Shown here piece after piece: positions 43,689 through 52,682 of a DNA stretch of 64,000 nucleotides. Below the pieces are notes generated by a model, which had not been told where the DNA came from, made no database searches, and saw only the letters and a program-made list of their open reading frames with translations. A program made the position numbers and the translations under genes. The first letter of the stretch is position 1. The number at the start of each line of letters is the position of its first letter. The stretch is taken from contig BBYL01000023.1 in the NCBI GenBank assembly GCA_001570385.1, forward strand, positions 111,964-175,963. The letters are read 5' to 3'. The DNA is from Microtetraspora glauca (lineage in GTDB: Bacteria; Actinomycetota; Actinomycetes; Streptosporangiales; Streptosporangiaceae).

Positions 43689-45092
43689 ATGCAGAGCACA
43701 GACGTGGATGTGATCGTGACCGGCGCCGGGCCGGCCGGGGAGAACGTGGCCGGTCGGGTGGTCCGCGGCGGCCTGTCGTGCGCGGTCGTGGAGGAGCACC
43801 TGGCGGGAGGCGAGTGCTCCTATTACGCCTGCATCCCCAGCAAGGCGCTGCTGCGGCCGATGGAACTGGCCGCCGAGGTGCGGCGGGTGCCCGGACTGGA
43901 GCTGGGCCCGGTGGACCCCGCGGCGGTGCTGGCCCGGCGGGACGAGGCGGTCTCAGGGCTGAACGACGGCGGCCAGGTCGACTGGATCGAGAAGCTGCCC
44001 GCGACGCTGCTTCGTGGCCGGGGACGCCTCGCCGGGCCCCGCCTGGTCGACGTGACCGCGCTGGACGGCACCGTCACGCGATTGCGCGCCCGGCACGCCG
44101 TGGTGCTGGCCACCGGCAGCGTCCCCGTCCTTCCGCCCGTCCCGGGCCTGGCCGAGGCGCGGCCCTGGCTGAGCCGGGACGCCACCACGGTACGGCGGGT
44201 GCCCGCCCGCCTGGCCGTACTGGGCGGCGGGGTGGTGGCCTGCGAGATGGGACAGGCGCTGCACGCCCTCGGCGCGCGCGAGACGACGCTGCTCGTGCGC
44301 GGCTCCGGGCTGCTCGGCCGGATGGAACCCTTCGCGGGCGACCTGCTCGCCGACTCGATGCGCGCCGCGGGCATCGACGTACGGCTGGGCGCCGAGGTGA
44401 CCCGGGTCGAGCGGGACGCGGGCCCGGTCGTCGTCCACCTGGCCGACGGGTCCGCGATCGAGGCCGACGAGCTGCTGGTGGCCACCGGGCGCCGCCCCGC
44501 CGTCGACGACCTGGGATTGGAGGCGGTCGGACTGGCCGACGGCGGCCCCGTCCGGGTGGACGACAGCATGCGCGTCCCCGGCGTCGACTGGCTGTACGCC
44601 GTCGGCGATCTCAACGGCCGCAACCTCCTCACCCATATGGGGAAGTACCAGGCACGCGTCTGCGGGGACGTCGTCGTCGCCCGCGCGAAGGGCCGCCCTG
44701 ACGATCTGCCCGCCCTCCGCGACACCTCCGACGGTCGCGGGGCGCCCCAGGTGGTGTTCACCGACCCACAGGTGTGCGCGGTCGGCCGCACCGAGCACGC
44801 CGCCCGCGCCGACGGCTTCGACGTCCGCACCGTCGAATACGACCTGGGCCGCGTCTCGGGCGCGTACCTGCGGGGCGACGGCTACACCGGACGTGCCAAG
44901 GCCGTGATCGACGAACGCCGCCGTGTCCTGCTGGGCGTGACCTTCGCCGGACCGGCCGTGGCGGAACTGCTCCACGCCGCCACCGTCGCCGTCACCGCGG
45001 AGGTCCCCCTCGACACGCTCTGGCACGCCGTCCCCGCCTTCCCCACCGTCAGCGAGATCTGGCTGCGCCTGCTGGAGGAGTACGGCCTGTGA
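43689..45092 (+). CDS. Pyridine nucleotide-disulfide oxidoreductase (Lpd/MerA-like)
   Basis: This 467-residue FAD flavoprotein has the FAD motif VIVTGAGPAGENVAG, the redox-active disulfide ECSYYACIPSK (Cys-x4-Cys), a NAD(P) fold at RLAVLGGGVVACEMGQAL and the second FAD motif WLYAVGDLNGRNLLTHMGKY. The dimer-interface motif reads HAVPAFPTVSE, where dihydrolipoamide dehydrogenases have HAHPTLSE. It therefore resembles Lpd/mercuric reductase relatives without being clearly either: it has no N-terminal heavy-metal domain and no dehydrogenase-complex neighbours. The ATG at 43689 is chosen; upstream frame is antisense-like. Confidence 0.85.
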   Translation: MQSTDVDVIVTGAGPAGENVAGRVVRGGLSCAVVEEHLAGGECSYYACIPSKALLRPMELAAEVRRVPGLELGPVDPAAVLARRDEAVSGLNDGGQVDWIEKLPATLLRGRGRLAGPRLVDVTALDGTVTRLRARHAVVLATGSVPVLPPVPGLAEARPWLSRDATTVRRVPARLAVLGGGVVACEMGQALHALGARETTLLVRGSGLLGRMEPFAGDLLADSMRAAGIDVRLGAEVTRVERDAGPVVVHLADGSAIEADELLVATGRRPAVDDLGLEAVGLADGGPVRVDDSMRVPGVDWLYAVGDLNGRNLLTHMGKYQARVCGDVVVARAKGRPDDLPALRDTSDGRGAPQVVFTDPQVCAVGRTEHAARADGFDVRTVEYDLGRVSGAYLRGDGYTGRAKAVIDERRRVLLGVTFAGPAVAELLHAATVAVTAEVPLDTLWHAVPAFPTVSEIWLRLLEEYGL

Positions 45093-45180
45093 CCATGTGC
45101 CCGGGGATGCGGCTTCCGGCGGGCGCCCGCTCCGGGCGCCTGCGCCTCGCCGGAGAGCCGGTCCCGCGTGCGGGGCAGCC

Positions 45181-45273
45181 CTTCGCGTGGAAACGGCCCC
45201 TCGCGCGGAGAGGGCCGCGGAGACGGCCCCTCGCGGAGAGGCGCTTCTTCGCGGAGAGGCGGTTCTTCGCTGG
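45181..45273. repeat. Short imperfect tandem repeats
   Basis: The gap after the oxidoreductase gene contains several near-copies of a CTCGCGGAGAG/TTCGCGGAGAG unit spaced by 15-25 bases, with GGAGAGGCGCTTCTTCGC and GGAGAGGCGGTTCTTCGC as the closest pair. The gap lies between two convergent genes, so it may form the shared terminator. Confidence 0.4.
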
Positions 45274-45280
45274 CAGGCAG

Positions 45281-46435
45281 TCACCTCTCGATCCGGGCGG
45301 CGGCGAGGTAGCCCGCGAGCAGGCTCTCCGCGACGGCGGTCACGGTCTCGTCGCCGGGCAGGAACGTCGGGGTGTGCAGCCCTGTGGCGGTGTCGGTGCC
45401 GACGAAGAGCATCAGGGACGGCACGGCCGCCCCGAAATAGGCGAAGTCGTCGGCCCCGCACGAGCGCAGCACGGCCGGTACGGCCCGGCCGGAGACGGCG
45501 AGCAGCCGGGAGGTGTCCTCGGCGAGAGCTGTGTCGTTGACGAGGACGGGCTCGCCGTGAACGATCTCCACCGTCGCCTCGCAGCCGTGAGCGAGGGCGA
45601 TGCCGTCGGCGAGCTGACGGAGCCGCTCGTGCAGCCTTCGGCGCCACTCCTCCGACATCGTCCGCAGGGTTCCCCGGGCCGCGGCCTGGCTCGGCGTGGC
45701 GTTGGGAGCGGTCCCCGCCGACAGCGTCCCGAAGGTCACCACGGTGGGGACCATGGGGTCGGCGTCCCGGCTGACGAGCTGCTGGGCGGCCAGGATGATC
45801 TGCGCGAGCACCGGAACAGGGTCACGGGTCAGGTGGGGGTAGGCCGCGTGCCCGCCCCGGCCCCGGACGGTGACCGTGAACTCGTCGGAGGACGCGTTGA
45901 CCGCGCCGGGGGTACAGGCCACCTCTCCCGCCGCGAGCACCGGCTGGACGTGTGCCCCGATCATGGCCATGACCTGATGGCGGCCGAGGGCGCCGGACTC
46001 GACGATGTCCAGCGCGCCCGACGGATAGGTCTCCTCGCGCGGCTGCAGCACGGCGACCATCGGCGTCGGCGGCCGCACCCGGTCGACCGCCCTGGCCAGC
46101 GCGACCAGCGCGGCGAGGTGCACGTCGTGACCGCATGCGTGCATCGCGCCGTTGTCCGCCGCCCAGGGCACGCCGGTCTCCTCGACGATCGGCAGCGCGT
46201 CCAGTTCGCCGCGGACGCCGACGGCGGGGCCGTCACCGCCCACGCGCACCAGCGCCCCCGCACCGGCGACCAACTCGACGGGACCCGCGGGCAGCGCGTC
46301 GAGCATCCGCTTGCGCGTCGGCTCCTCGGAACCCGACACCTGCGGTTCGGCGTGCAGGACGCGGCGCAGCTCGCAGGCGGCGGGCAGTTCCTCGTGGAGG
46401 GCCGCCCTGAGCCGGTCGTGCGTGGTCTGGGTCAC
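45281..46435 (-). CDS. M20-family amidohydrolase (hippurate/IAA-amino acid hydrolase type)
   Basis: This 384-residue metallo-amidohydrolase has the M20D metal motifs MHACGHDVHLA and REETYPSG, plus GRGGHAAYPHLTRDPVPVLA (dimer domain) and the late His in TGLHTPTFLPGD. The family removes acyl groups from amino acids. In the usual QPxEE motif the sequence is QPREE, intact. The start is GTG at 46435, overlapping the preceding stop as GTGA; another GTG at 46441 is possible. It is the last gene of the RpiR-linked operon. Confidence 0.87.
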   Translation of the reverse strand: MTQTTHDRLRAALHEELPAACELRRVLHAEPQVSGSEEPTRKRMLDALPAGPVELVAGAGALVRVGGDGPAVGVRGELDALPIVEETGVPWAADNGAMHACGHDVHLAALVALARAVDRVRPPTPMVAVLQPREETYPSGALDIVESGALGRHQVMAMIGAHVQPVLAAGEVACTPGAVNASSDEFTVTVRGRGGHAAYPHLTRDPVPVLAQIILAAQQLVSRDADPMVPTVVTFGTLSAGTAPNATPSQAAARGTLRTMSEEWRRRLHERLRQLADGIALAHGCEATVEIVHGEPVLVNDTALAEDTSRLLAVSGRAVPAVLRSCGADDFAYFGAAVPSLMLFVGTDTATGLHTPTFLPGDETVTAVAESLLAGYLAAARIER

Positions 46436-47616
46436 GGACACGTCGCGTCTCCGAGGCGGTAGATCCGGCGGGCGTTCTCCACCCCGATCATGGTGGCCAC
46501 GCGTACGGCCCGGGCCTCGCTCCACTCGCCGTCGGCGACGAAGCCGCCGAGGACACGGGTCATCGCCCGGCGCCACAGCAGCGCCCCGAGATGGTGCAAC
46601 TCGGCCGGACCCCAGGCGTCGGAGGAGAACAGGATCTTGGCGAACGGGGCCAGCTCAAGGCTCTCGGCCACGACGGCCGCCGAGCGCGCGCCGGTGTAGT
46701 TCACGCCGAGCCCCACGTCGAAGTAGACGTTGGGGTAGACCTGCGCGAGGTATCCGGCATGGCGGTGGAAGGGATAGCAGTGCAGCAGGAGCAGCGGCAC
46801 ACCGCTGGGCTCCGCGAGCTCGATCAGCCCCCTCAGCAGCAGCGGGTCGCCGCGGTGCAGGTCCACGTCCGGATCGCCGTATCCGATGTGGAACTGGAGG
46901 GGCAGGCCGCGATCGACGCCGGTCCAGATCAGGTGGCGCAGCAGCACGGGGTCGTCGACGCGGATCCGGCCGGTGCTCTCGACGGCGCGCAGCCAGCGTC
47001 CGGCCGCCTCCGCGACCTCGGCGGGCGCGGGCGGCCGCGGATCGAAATCGAGCCCGTGACGGTAGGCGACGATCGTCTTCAGGCCGCGTGCCGTACGGCT
47101 CCGCTCCCACAGGGCGGCGGCGAAGCGGTCGGCGAACCCGGCCGCGTCCGTCCCGGCCGCGACCACCTGCTCGGCCACGGCCTCCAGCCGGACGACCTCG
47201 TCGGCGGGACGGCCGCTCACCCGCGCCATCCCCGCCGGATCGAGGATCTCGTCGCCGCGGTAGCCCGTCTCGATCAGGAAGTGCCCGATGCCGCTCGCCC
47301 CCAGCAGGCGACGGTTGACCTCGGCCGCGCCGAGCTCGGCGCGGCGGGCGAGGTAGGCCGCCGGGTCGGCGTGCGGGGCGAGCCCGAGCACCGGCGCGCA
47401 GTGGCGCAGGATCGCGAAGCCCACCTGGGAGTCGAACTGCGTCATCCACGACGGGATCGGCCGGTCCGACTCCGTGATCAGCTCTTCGAACTCCCGGCGA
47501 TCCAGGTCTCCGGCGAGCGCGCCGTGCACGTGGTGGTCGACCAGCGGCAGATCGTCGATCGCCCCGGCCAGGCCGTCCCCGGGCGGGGCGGTGGAAGGAG
47601 CCGGATCAGTAGACAT
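46432..47616 (-). CDS. Amidohydrolase-2 family protein, FluG N-terminal-like
   Basis: This 394-residue TIM-barrel amidohydrolase begins with LPLVDHHVHGALAGDLDRRE (HxH metal motif), continues with LQFHIGYGDPDVDLHRGDPL, LLLLHCYPFHRHAGYLAQVY and ends with ILFSSDAWGPAELHHLGA (metal Asp). It matches the N-terminal half of FluG-type proteins, in which this domain is fused to a glutamine-synthetase-like domain. Here the two are separate, overlapping genes (11 bases). The pairing suggests that the ligase and hydrolase act on the same gamma-glutamyl or amide compound. Confidence 0.85.
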   Translation of the reverse strand: MSTDPAPSTAPPGDGLAGAIDDLPLVDHHVHGALAGDLDRREFEELITESDRPIPSWMTQFDSQVGFAILRHCAPVLGLAPHADPAAYLARRAELGAAEVNRRLLGASGIGHFLIETGYRGDEILDPAGMARVSGRPADEVVRLEAVAEQVVAAGTDAAGFADRFAAALWERSRTARGLKTIVAYRHGLDFDPRPPAPAEVAEAAGRWLRAVESTGRIRVDDPVLLRHLIWTGVDRGLPLQFHIGYGDPDVDLHRGDPLLLRGLIELAEPSGVPLLLLHCYPFHRHAGYLAQVYPNVYFDVGLGVNYTGARSAAVVAESLELAPFAKILFSSDAWGPAELHHLGALLWRRAMTRVLGGFVADGEWSEARAVRVATMIGVENARRIYRLGDATCP

Positions 47617-48895
47617 CGGCGATCCTCTCGCAGCGCTCCGTCTCGTCCAGACCGTCGAGCGAGCGCAGCTCCGCCCGCTTCACCGAAAGGTAGGTGGACA
47701 GCAGGTCGGGGGCGAAGAAGCCGCGTACGACCTGGTCGGACTCCAAGGCGTCCAGCGCCTCGGCCTGCCCCTTGGGCAGGGACGGCATCGCCGACAGCTC
47801 CGCCTCGGTCACGGACTCGGACCAGACGACGGGCTCGGGATAGCCGCGGCGGACGCCTTCGAGCCCGGCCTTGAGCAGCGTGCCGAGCGCGAGCCAGGGG
47901 TTCGCCGTCGCGTCCGCGGCCCGGAACTCCAGGTTGAGCTGGTGGCCCGCGTCCGGCCCCGACCCCGGGCAGATGCGCAGCAGCGCCTCGCGGTTGCGCT
48001 CGGCGAGGAAGACCCCGCCCGCGCTCCACCGGTGGGGCGTCAGGCGCAGGAACGACACCGGGCTGGCCGCGGTCACGGCGGTCACGGCCGCGGCGTGGCG
48101 CAGGATCCCGGCGGCGAACCGGGTGCCCAGCTCCGACAGCTGCCCCGGCCGGGACGGGTCGTACAACGCGGGGTTCCCGTCGGCGTCCAGGAACGAGAGG
48201 TGGACGTGCACGCCGTTCCCGCTGCCCTCCGGGTGGAGAATCGGCGCGAAGCAGGCACGCAGGCCGTTCCGCCTGGCGAGGTCGCGGACGATCTCGCGGA
48301 GCAGCACGGCGCGGTCGGCGGCGGCCATGCCCTCGGCGGGGCTGAGGGTGATCTCGTGTTGGGCGTCGCCGTACTCGGGGAGCCAGCTCTCGGGGGCGAA
48401 CCCGGCCTGGTCGAGCAGCGCCACCAACTCGGAACCGAACGGCTCGGCGGCACGGAACCGCTCGAACGAGAACGGCGGCGCGGCCGGCGCGCCGGCGAGG
48501 GTGAACTCGTGCTCGAACGAGGCGACCGCCGTCAGGCCCAGCTCGGTGCGCAGCTCGTCGAGCGCCGACGCGAGGAAGGACCGCGGGCAGCACTCCCACG
48601 GAGTGCCGTCCGGCTGCGCCTGCCCGGCGAGGTAGATCCGGGTGCCGGGAACGCCGCCGGAGGCGGGCACGTCGAGCCGGGTGGCGGGGTCGGGAATCAG
48701 GCGCAGGTCGCCGGTCGAGCCGAACACGTTGTCGGCGATCGGCCCGAAGCAGGTCAGCGCGAGGTCGGCGGGCACCCAGCCGGTCCCCGACCGCAGAACC
48801 GCGTCCTCCCTCGATGCGGGTACGGCACGGCCGCGCATCTGGGCGGCGAGGTCGCAGGTGGCGACGAAGACGGTTCCGGTCACAGGAGAGGTCAT
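47606..48895 (-). CDS. Glutamine-synthetase-like ligase
   Basis: This 429-residue GS-fold enzyme carries an N-terminal beta-grasp and the catalytic barrel. Key motifs are ASFEHEFTL (metal Glu), EITLSPAEGMAAADRAVLLR, GNGVHVHLSFLD (NGxHxH), NREALLRICPG and LEFRAADATANPWLALGTLL. The usual adenylylation loop of true GlnA is absent. The protein belongs to the gamma-glutamyl-amine/FluG group that ligates glutamate, or another acid, to an amine. Its neighbours are an amino acid/amine permease and amidohydrolases, so amine or polyamine catabolism is plausible. Confidence 0.87.
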   Translation of the reverse strand: MTSPVTGTVFVATCDLAAQMRGRAVPASREDAVLRSGTGWVPADLALTCFGPIADNVFGSTGDLRLIPDPATRLDVPASGGVPGTRIYLAGQAQPDGTPWECCPRSFLASALDELRTELGLTAVASFEHEFTLAGAPAAPPFSFERFRAAEPFGSELVALLDQAGFAPESWLPEYGDAQHEITLSPAEGMAAADRAVLLREIVRDLARRNGLRACFAPILHPEGSGNGVHVHLSFLDADGNPALYDPSRPGQLSELGTRFAAGILRHAAAVTAVTAASPVSFLRLTPHRWSAGGVFLAERNREALLRICPGSGPDAGHQLNLEFRAADATANPWLALGTLLKAGLEGVRRGYPEPVVWSESVTEAELSAMPSLPKGQAEALDALESDQVVRGFFAPDLLSTYLSVKRAELRSLDGLDETERCERIADVY

Positions 48896-50337
48896 GCCCG
48901 CACCACCGCGTCCTCCGTCTCGACGGCGGTGGTCAGCTCGGCGGTGAGCCGCTCACCGATGCGGCGGGCGAGGCCCGGCGCGACCAGCACGATCGCCAGC
49001 CCGGCCAGGCACCAGGCGGCGGCGATCCAGGGGAAGTAGTTGTACGGGCTGTCCTGCCCCGCCGACTGGTTGTAGAAGACGAAGCACAGATAGCCGATCG
49101 CCAGGATGGGGACCACGACCTCGTACTTGGGGATCCTCCCGCGCCCGGAGAGGATGAAGGCGCTGACCCCGGCGCCCGCGACGGCGTACGCGACCAGCAG
49201 GCAGAGCACGCCGAGGGTGGCGAACCAGTAGTAGGAGTCGAACGCCGACACCCCGGTCACGTCGAGGAGGCCGTCGCCGAGCAGCGCGGCGGCCAGCGCG
49301 ACCACCAGGGCCACGGTGGGCGCGCCGGTCCGCCGGTCGGTGCGGGCCAGGGCGGACGGACCGAAGCCGTCACGGGCGAGGGCGAACATGAGACGGCTGG
49401 CCGCCGCGATCGAGCTGATGGAGGCGGCGAACGCCGACGCCATCGCGGTGAAGGCGATGACCAGGGAGAACCAGGTGCCGATGTAGGTCTGCGCCAGCGC
49501 CGACAGAGACGACTCCGCGCCGGAGAAGGCGGCCACGCCCTGGGCGTCGGTGCCGAAGCCGATGGTCTGGGCGAACATCACGAAGATGTACAGACCACCG
49601 GTGAGGAGCACGCTTCCGGCGAGCGCGCGGGGGATGTTGCGCCGGGGATCGTCCGTCTCCTCCCCCAGCGACGCGCACGCCTCGAAGCCCGCCCAGGACA
49701 GGAAGGCGAACACCGTGGCGGTGACCACGGCGCTCATCGTCGTGCCGCCGAAGCCGAACACCGACAGGTCGAGTGTCTGGTGGCCGGGCGCGTTACCCGT
49801 GCCGTTGCGCAGCACGATGATCAGGCTGAGCAGCAGCATGCTGACGATGCCGACACCCTCGACGATCAGCAGCGTGCGCGCGGTCACCCGGGACTCGCGC
49901 GAGTTCACCGCCCACACGCCGAGCCCGGCCGCCAGGGCGACCAGGAACCAGGGAACGTTCCACGAAAGGCCGAGCGCCCCTGCGAACGCCTCCGTGAACA
50001 CCGCCGTCGCGGCGAGCGTGCAGACCGCGAAGAACAGGTACGTCCCCAGGAGCGCGAAACCGCCGAAGAACCCGGCGCGCGGGCCCAGGCTCACACCGGC
50101 CAGCGCGTACACCGATCCGGCATGGTTGAAGTGCCTGGTCAGGCGAACGAAGCCGTAAGCCACGAAGGCGACGCCGATCAAGCCGAGCAGGAAGACGAGA
50201 GGGACGGCCTTGCCGACGGTGGCGGCGACGCCCGCCCCGTTCAGGGCCATGGCGAGCGTGGGACCCATCAGCCCGACGGACAGGGCCAGAGCCTCCCACA
50301 GGCGGAGTTTGCGCGGGGGACGCAGTTCTTTGGTCAT
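48892..50337 (-). CDS. APC-family amino acid/amine permease
   Basis: This 481-residue permease has about twelve hydrophobic segments. The first-helix region has WEALALSVGLMGPTLAMALN, followed by RLTRHFNHAGSVYALAGVSL. Helix 6 includes FLSWAGFEACASLGEETDDP. It probably imports the amino acid or amine processed by the downstream ligase and hydrolases. It is the first gene of the operon and overlaps the ligase gene by four bases. A perfect 26-base palindrome ends upstream of its ribosome site. Confidence 0.9.
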   Translation of the reverse strand: MTKELRPPRKLRLWEALALSVGLMGPTLAMALNGAGVAATVGKAVPLVFLLGLIGVAFVAYGFVRLTRHFNHAGSVYALAGVSLGPRAGFFGGFALLGTYLFFAVCTLAATAVFTEAFAGALGLSWNVPWFLVALAAGLGVWAVNSRESRVTARTLLIVEGVGIVSMLLLSLIIVLRNGTGNAPGHQTLDLSVFGFGGTTMSAVVTATVFAFLSWAGFEACASLGEETDDPRRNIPRALAGSVLLTGGLYIFVMFAQTIGFGTDAQGVAAFSGAESSLSALAQTYIGTWFSLVIAFTAMASAFAASISSIAAASRLMFALARDGFGPSALARTDRRTGAPTVALVVALAAALLGDGLLDVTGVSAFDSYYWFATLGVLCLLVAYAVAGAGVSAFILSGRGRIPKYEVVVPILAIGYLCFVFYNQSAGQDSPYNYFPWIAAAWCLAGLAIVLVAPGLARRIGERLTAELTTAVETEDAVVRA

Positions 50338-50371
50338 TGCAGCTCCTGGGGGTGGGCAGCCGCGACTACGG

Positions 50372-50397
50372 CTTGCTGAAAGATATCTTTCAGCAAG
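50372..50397. promoter_or_regulatory. Perfect 26-bp palindromic operator, probable RpiR site
   Basis: The half-site CTTGCTGAAAGAT is followed directly by its exact complement, with no spacer or mismatch. It lies 35 bases before the permease start and downstream of the RpiR gene end. The TGAAA/TTTCA core is typical of RpiR-family operators. Confidence 0.8.
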
Positions 50398-50440
50398 AAC
50401 GAAAACAAGGCTCTATGAAACAGTCGTTGCATCCACTCCG

Positions 50441-51340
50441 TCAGCCGACGGTGACGTCTCCGACGATGTCGTCACATTGACGCAACCGTTCCTCACCGGC
50501 CTCACCGAGCCGGGCCATGACGCCCGCGACCACCGTCTCGACCAGAGCGAGCGCGGGCACCAGGCTGTCGAACGGGCTCGGCGCCTCCACCCGTGCGGGG
50601 ATCACGATGTCGGCCACATCCGCGGCCGGAGAGAGCCACGGATCGGTGAAAAGTATGATCTTCGCTCCCCTGTCGTGCGCCCGGCGCGCGAAATCGACGA
50701 TGTCCCGCTGGTAGCGCCGGTAGTCGAAGACCACGACCACGTCACGCCGCCCGATGTCCACACAGAACGCCGCCAGGCTCTCCGGCCGCGGATCGAGCAC
50801 GCGGGTGCCCGGCCGCAGCAGCCTCAGGTGCAGGTCGAGGTATTCGGCGAGGATGTGGGAATAGCGCCCGCCGATCAGCGCCACCCGGCGCCCGGGATCG
50901 GCCAGCAGACCGAGCACCGCGTCGAGTTCGGAGTCGGCGAGCGCGGCGAACGTCTCGTCCAGCCGCTGCCGGAAGGCCGCGCCCGCCGACACGCGTAGCG
51001 AGTTCCCGGCATCGCCGATCTGCTGCGACAGCGTCAGCGGGGAGGCACGCCGCGCCTCGAGCTCGTCCCGCAGCGACTGCTGGAACGCCCGGTACCCCTG
51101 GAACCCCAGCCGTGCGGTGAACCTCACCACGGTCGGCGCGCTGACCCCCGCGCGCTCCGCCAGCCGGGACGCGGTCTCCAGCCCGGCCGCCGGGTAGTTG
51201 GCGAGCAGCACCCGGGCGACCAGCCGCTCTCCGGCCGACGAGCCCTCCAGGCTGCGCCGTACCCGCTCGGCGACCGAGAGCAGATCCTCTGCGACGCCGT
51301 CCTCCCGGACCGTTCCGCTGTCACCGGTCATGGGTGCCAC
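50441..51340 (-). CDS. RpiR/MurR-family regulator
   Basis: This 299-residue regulator has an N-terminal helix-turn-helix (ETASRLAERAGVSAPTVVRF, ARLGFQGYRAFQQSLRDELE) and a C-terminal SIS domain (RVALIGGRYSHILAEYLDLH, DVVVVFDYRRYQRDIVDFAR, AKIILFTDPWLSPAADVADI). SIS domains usually bind phosphosugars, but this subgroup is often linked to amino acid or amine operons. It lies just upstream of the permease operon on the same strand and is the likely reader of the 26-base palindrome. ATG at 51340 or 51328 may be used. Confidence 0.88.
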   Translation of the reverse strand: MAPMTGDSGTVREDGVAEDLLSVAERVRRSLEGSSAGERLVARVLLANYPAAGLETASRLAERAGVSAPTVVRFTARLGFQGYRAFQQSLRDELEARRASPLTLSQQIGDAGNSLRVSAGAAFRQRLDETFAALADSELDAVLGLLADPGRRVALIGGRYSHILAEYLDLHLRLLRPGTRVLDPRPESLAAFCVDIGRRDVVVVFDYRRYQRDIVDFARRAHDRGAKIILFTDPWLSPAADVADIVIPARVEAPSPFDSLVPALALVETVVAGVMARLGEAGEERLRQCDDIVGDVTVG

Positions 51341-51545
51341 CTCTCCGCCGTATCGGCCTTTCTCGGTTCATTCTGGCCTGCCGTACGGCCGAGCCGGGCG
51401 GCCGGCGGTCGGCGCGGCTTCCTGGGCGGCTTCCGGGGCGGCTTCCATGAGCGACGGCGAGCGTGCCCCGCGCTCGCGATGGCAGCGCCTTTACGTTGTA
51501 GATCAGCAGGATCATCCGTTCGTGCCGGACCGAGGCTCGATCGCG

Positions 51546-51971
51546 TCAACCGGGCGGCTCGAGCGCGGCCAGCGCGTCCGCGAGAACCGAGGCGACGTGG
51601 GATTCCGCTGCGGCGGGAACCTCGTGGAACCCCCGCCCGGGGTCGTAGGCGATGTCGAGACCGTTCTCGACCAGCCGGTTCGCCCAGCGGAGCGCCGTGT
51701 TGAGCTTCTCCTTCGGGATCGTACGGCCCTGCGCCACAGCGGACAGATTGCGTAGGTTCGTGGCGGGCCCGGACTGGTTGTGCTCGCGGTTCAGCTTCCA
51801 AGGGATAGCCCGGCTGTGGTCGGTCATCCGCTTGGAGAGCCCGGCGGCCCTTTTCGCCTGGAGGATGCCGGACTCGGTCACGCCGAAATGTGCGGCGAGG
51901 TCGGCATTCGACCAGCCCTCGGCTGCCAGGCGGGCCAGCTCCTCATGATCGACCAGCGGTTTCCTTCCCAT
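51546..51971 (-). CDS. Small helix-turn-helix protein
   Basis: This 141-residue protein has an N-terminal HTH of the resolvase/Mor kind (HEELARLAAEGWSNADLAAH, FGVTESGILQAKRAAGL). A helical C-terminal part follows, with no recognised fold. Proteins like this occur in actinomycete chromosomes and integrative elements. It sits next to the tRNA-Pro gene at the edge of the defence island, in the opposite orientation. DNA binding is likely; its target is unknown. Confidence 0.6.
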   Translation of the reverse strand: MGRKPLVDHEELARLAAEGWSNADLAAHFGVTESGILQAKRAAGLSKRMTDHSRAIPWKLNREHNQSGPATNLRNLSAVAQGRTIPKEKLNTALRWANRLVENGLDIAYDPGRGFHEVPAAAESHVASVLADALAALEPPG

Positions 51972-52060
51972 GATCGCCAGCTTAGGTCCGCCAGGGATCC
52001 GCGTGTACGCACATGGCCGGAATCTGCGCTAAGGTTGGTCTCGCTCGGCCAGCCGGGCAA

Positions 52061-52682
<622 letters not shown>

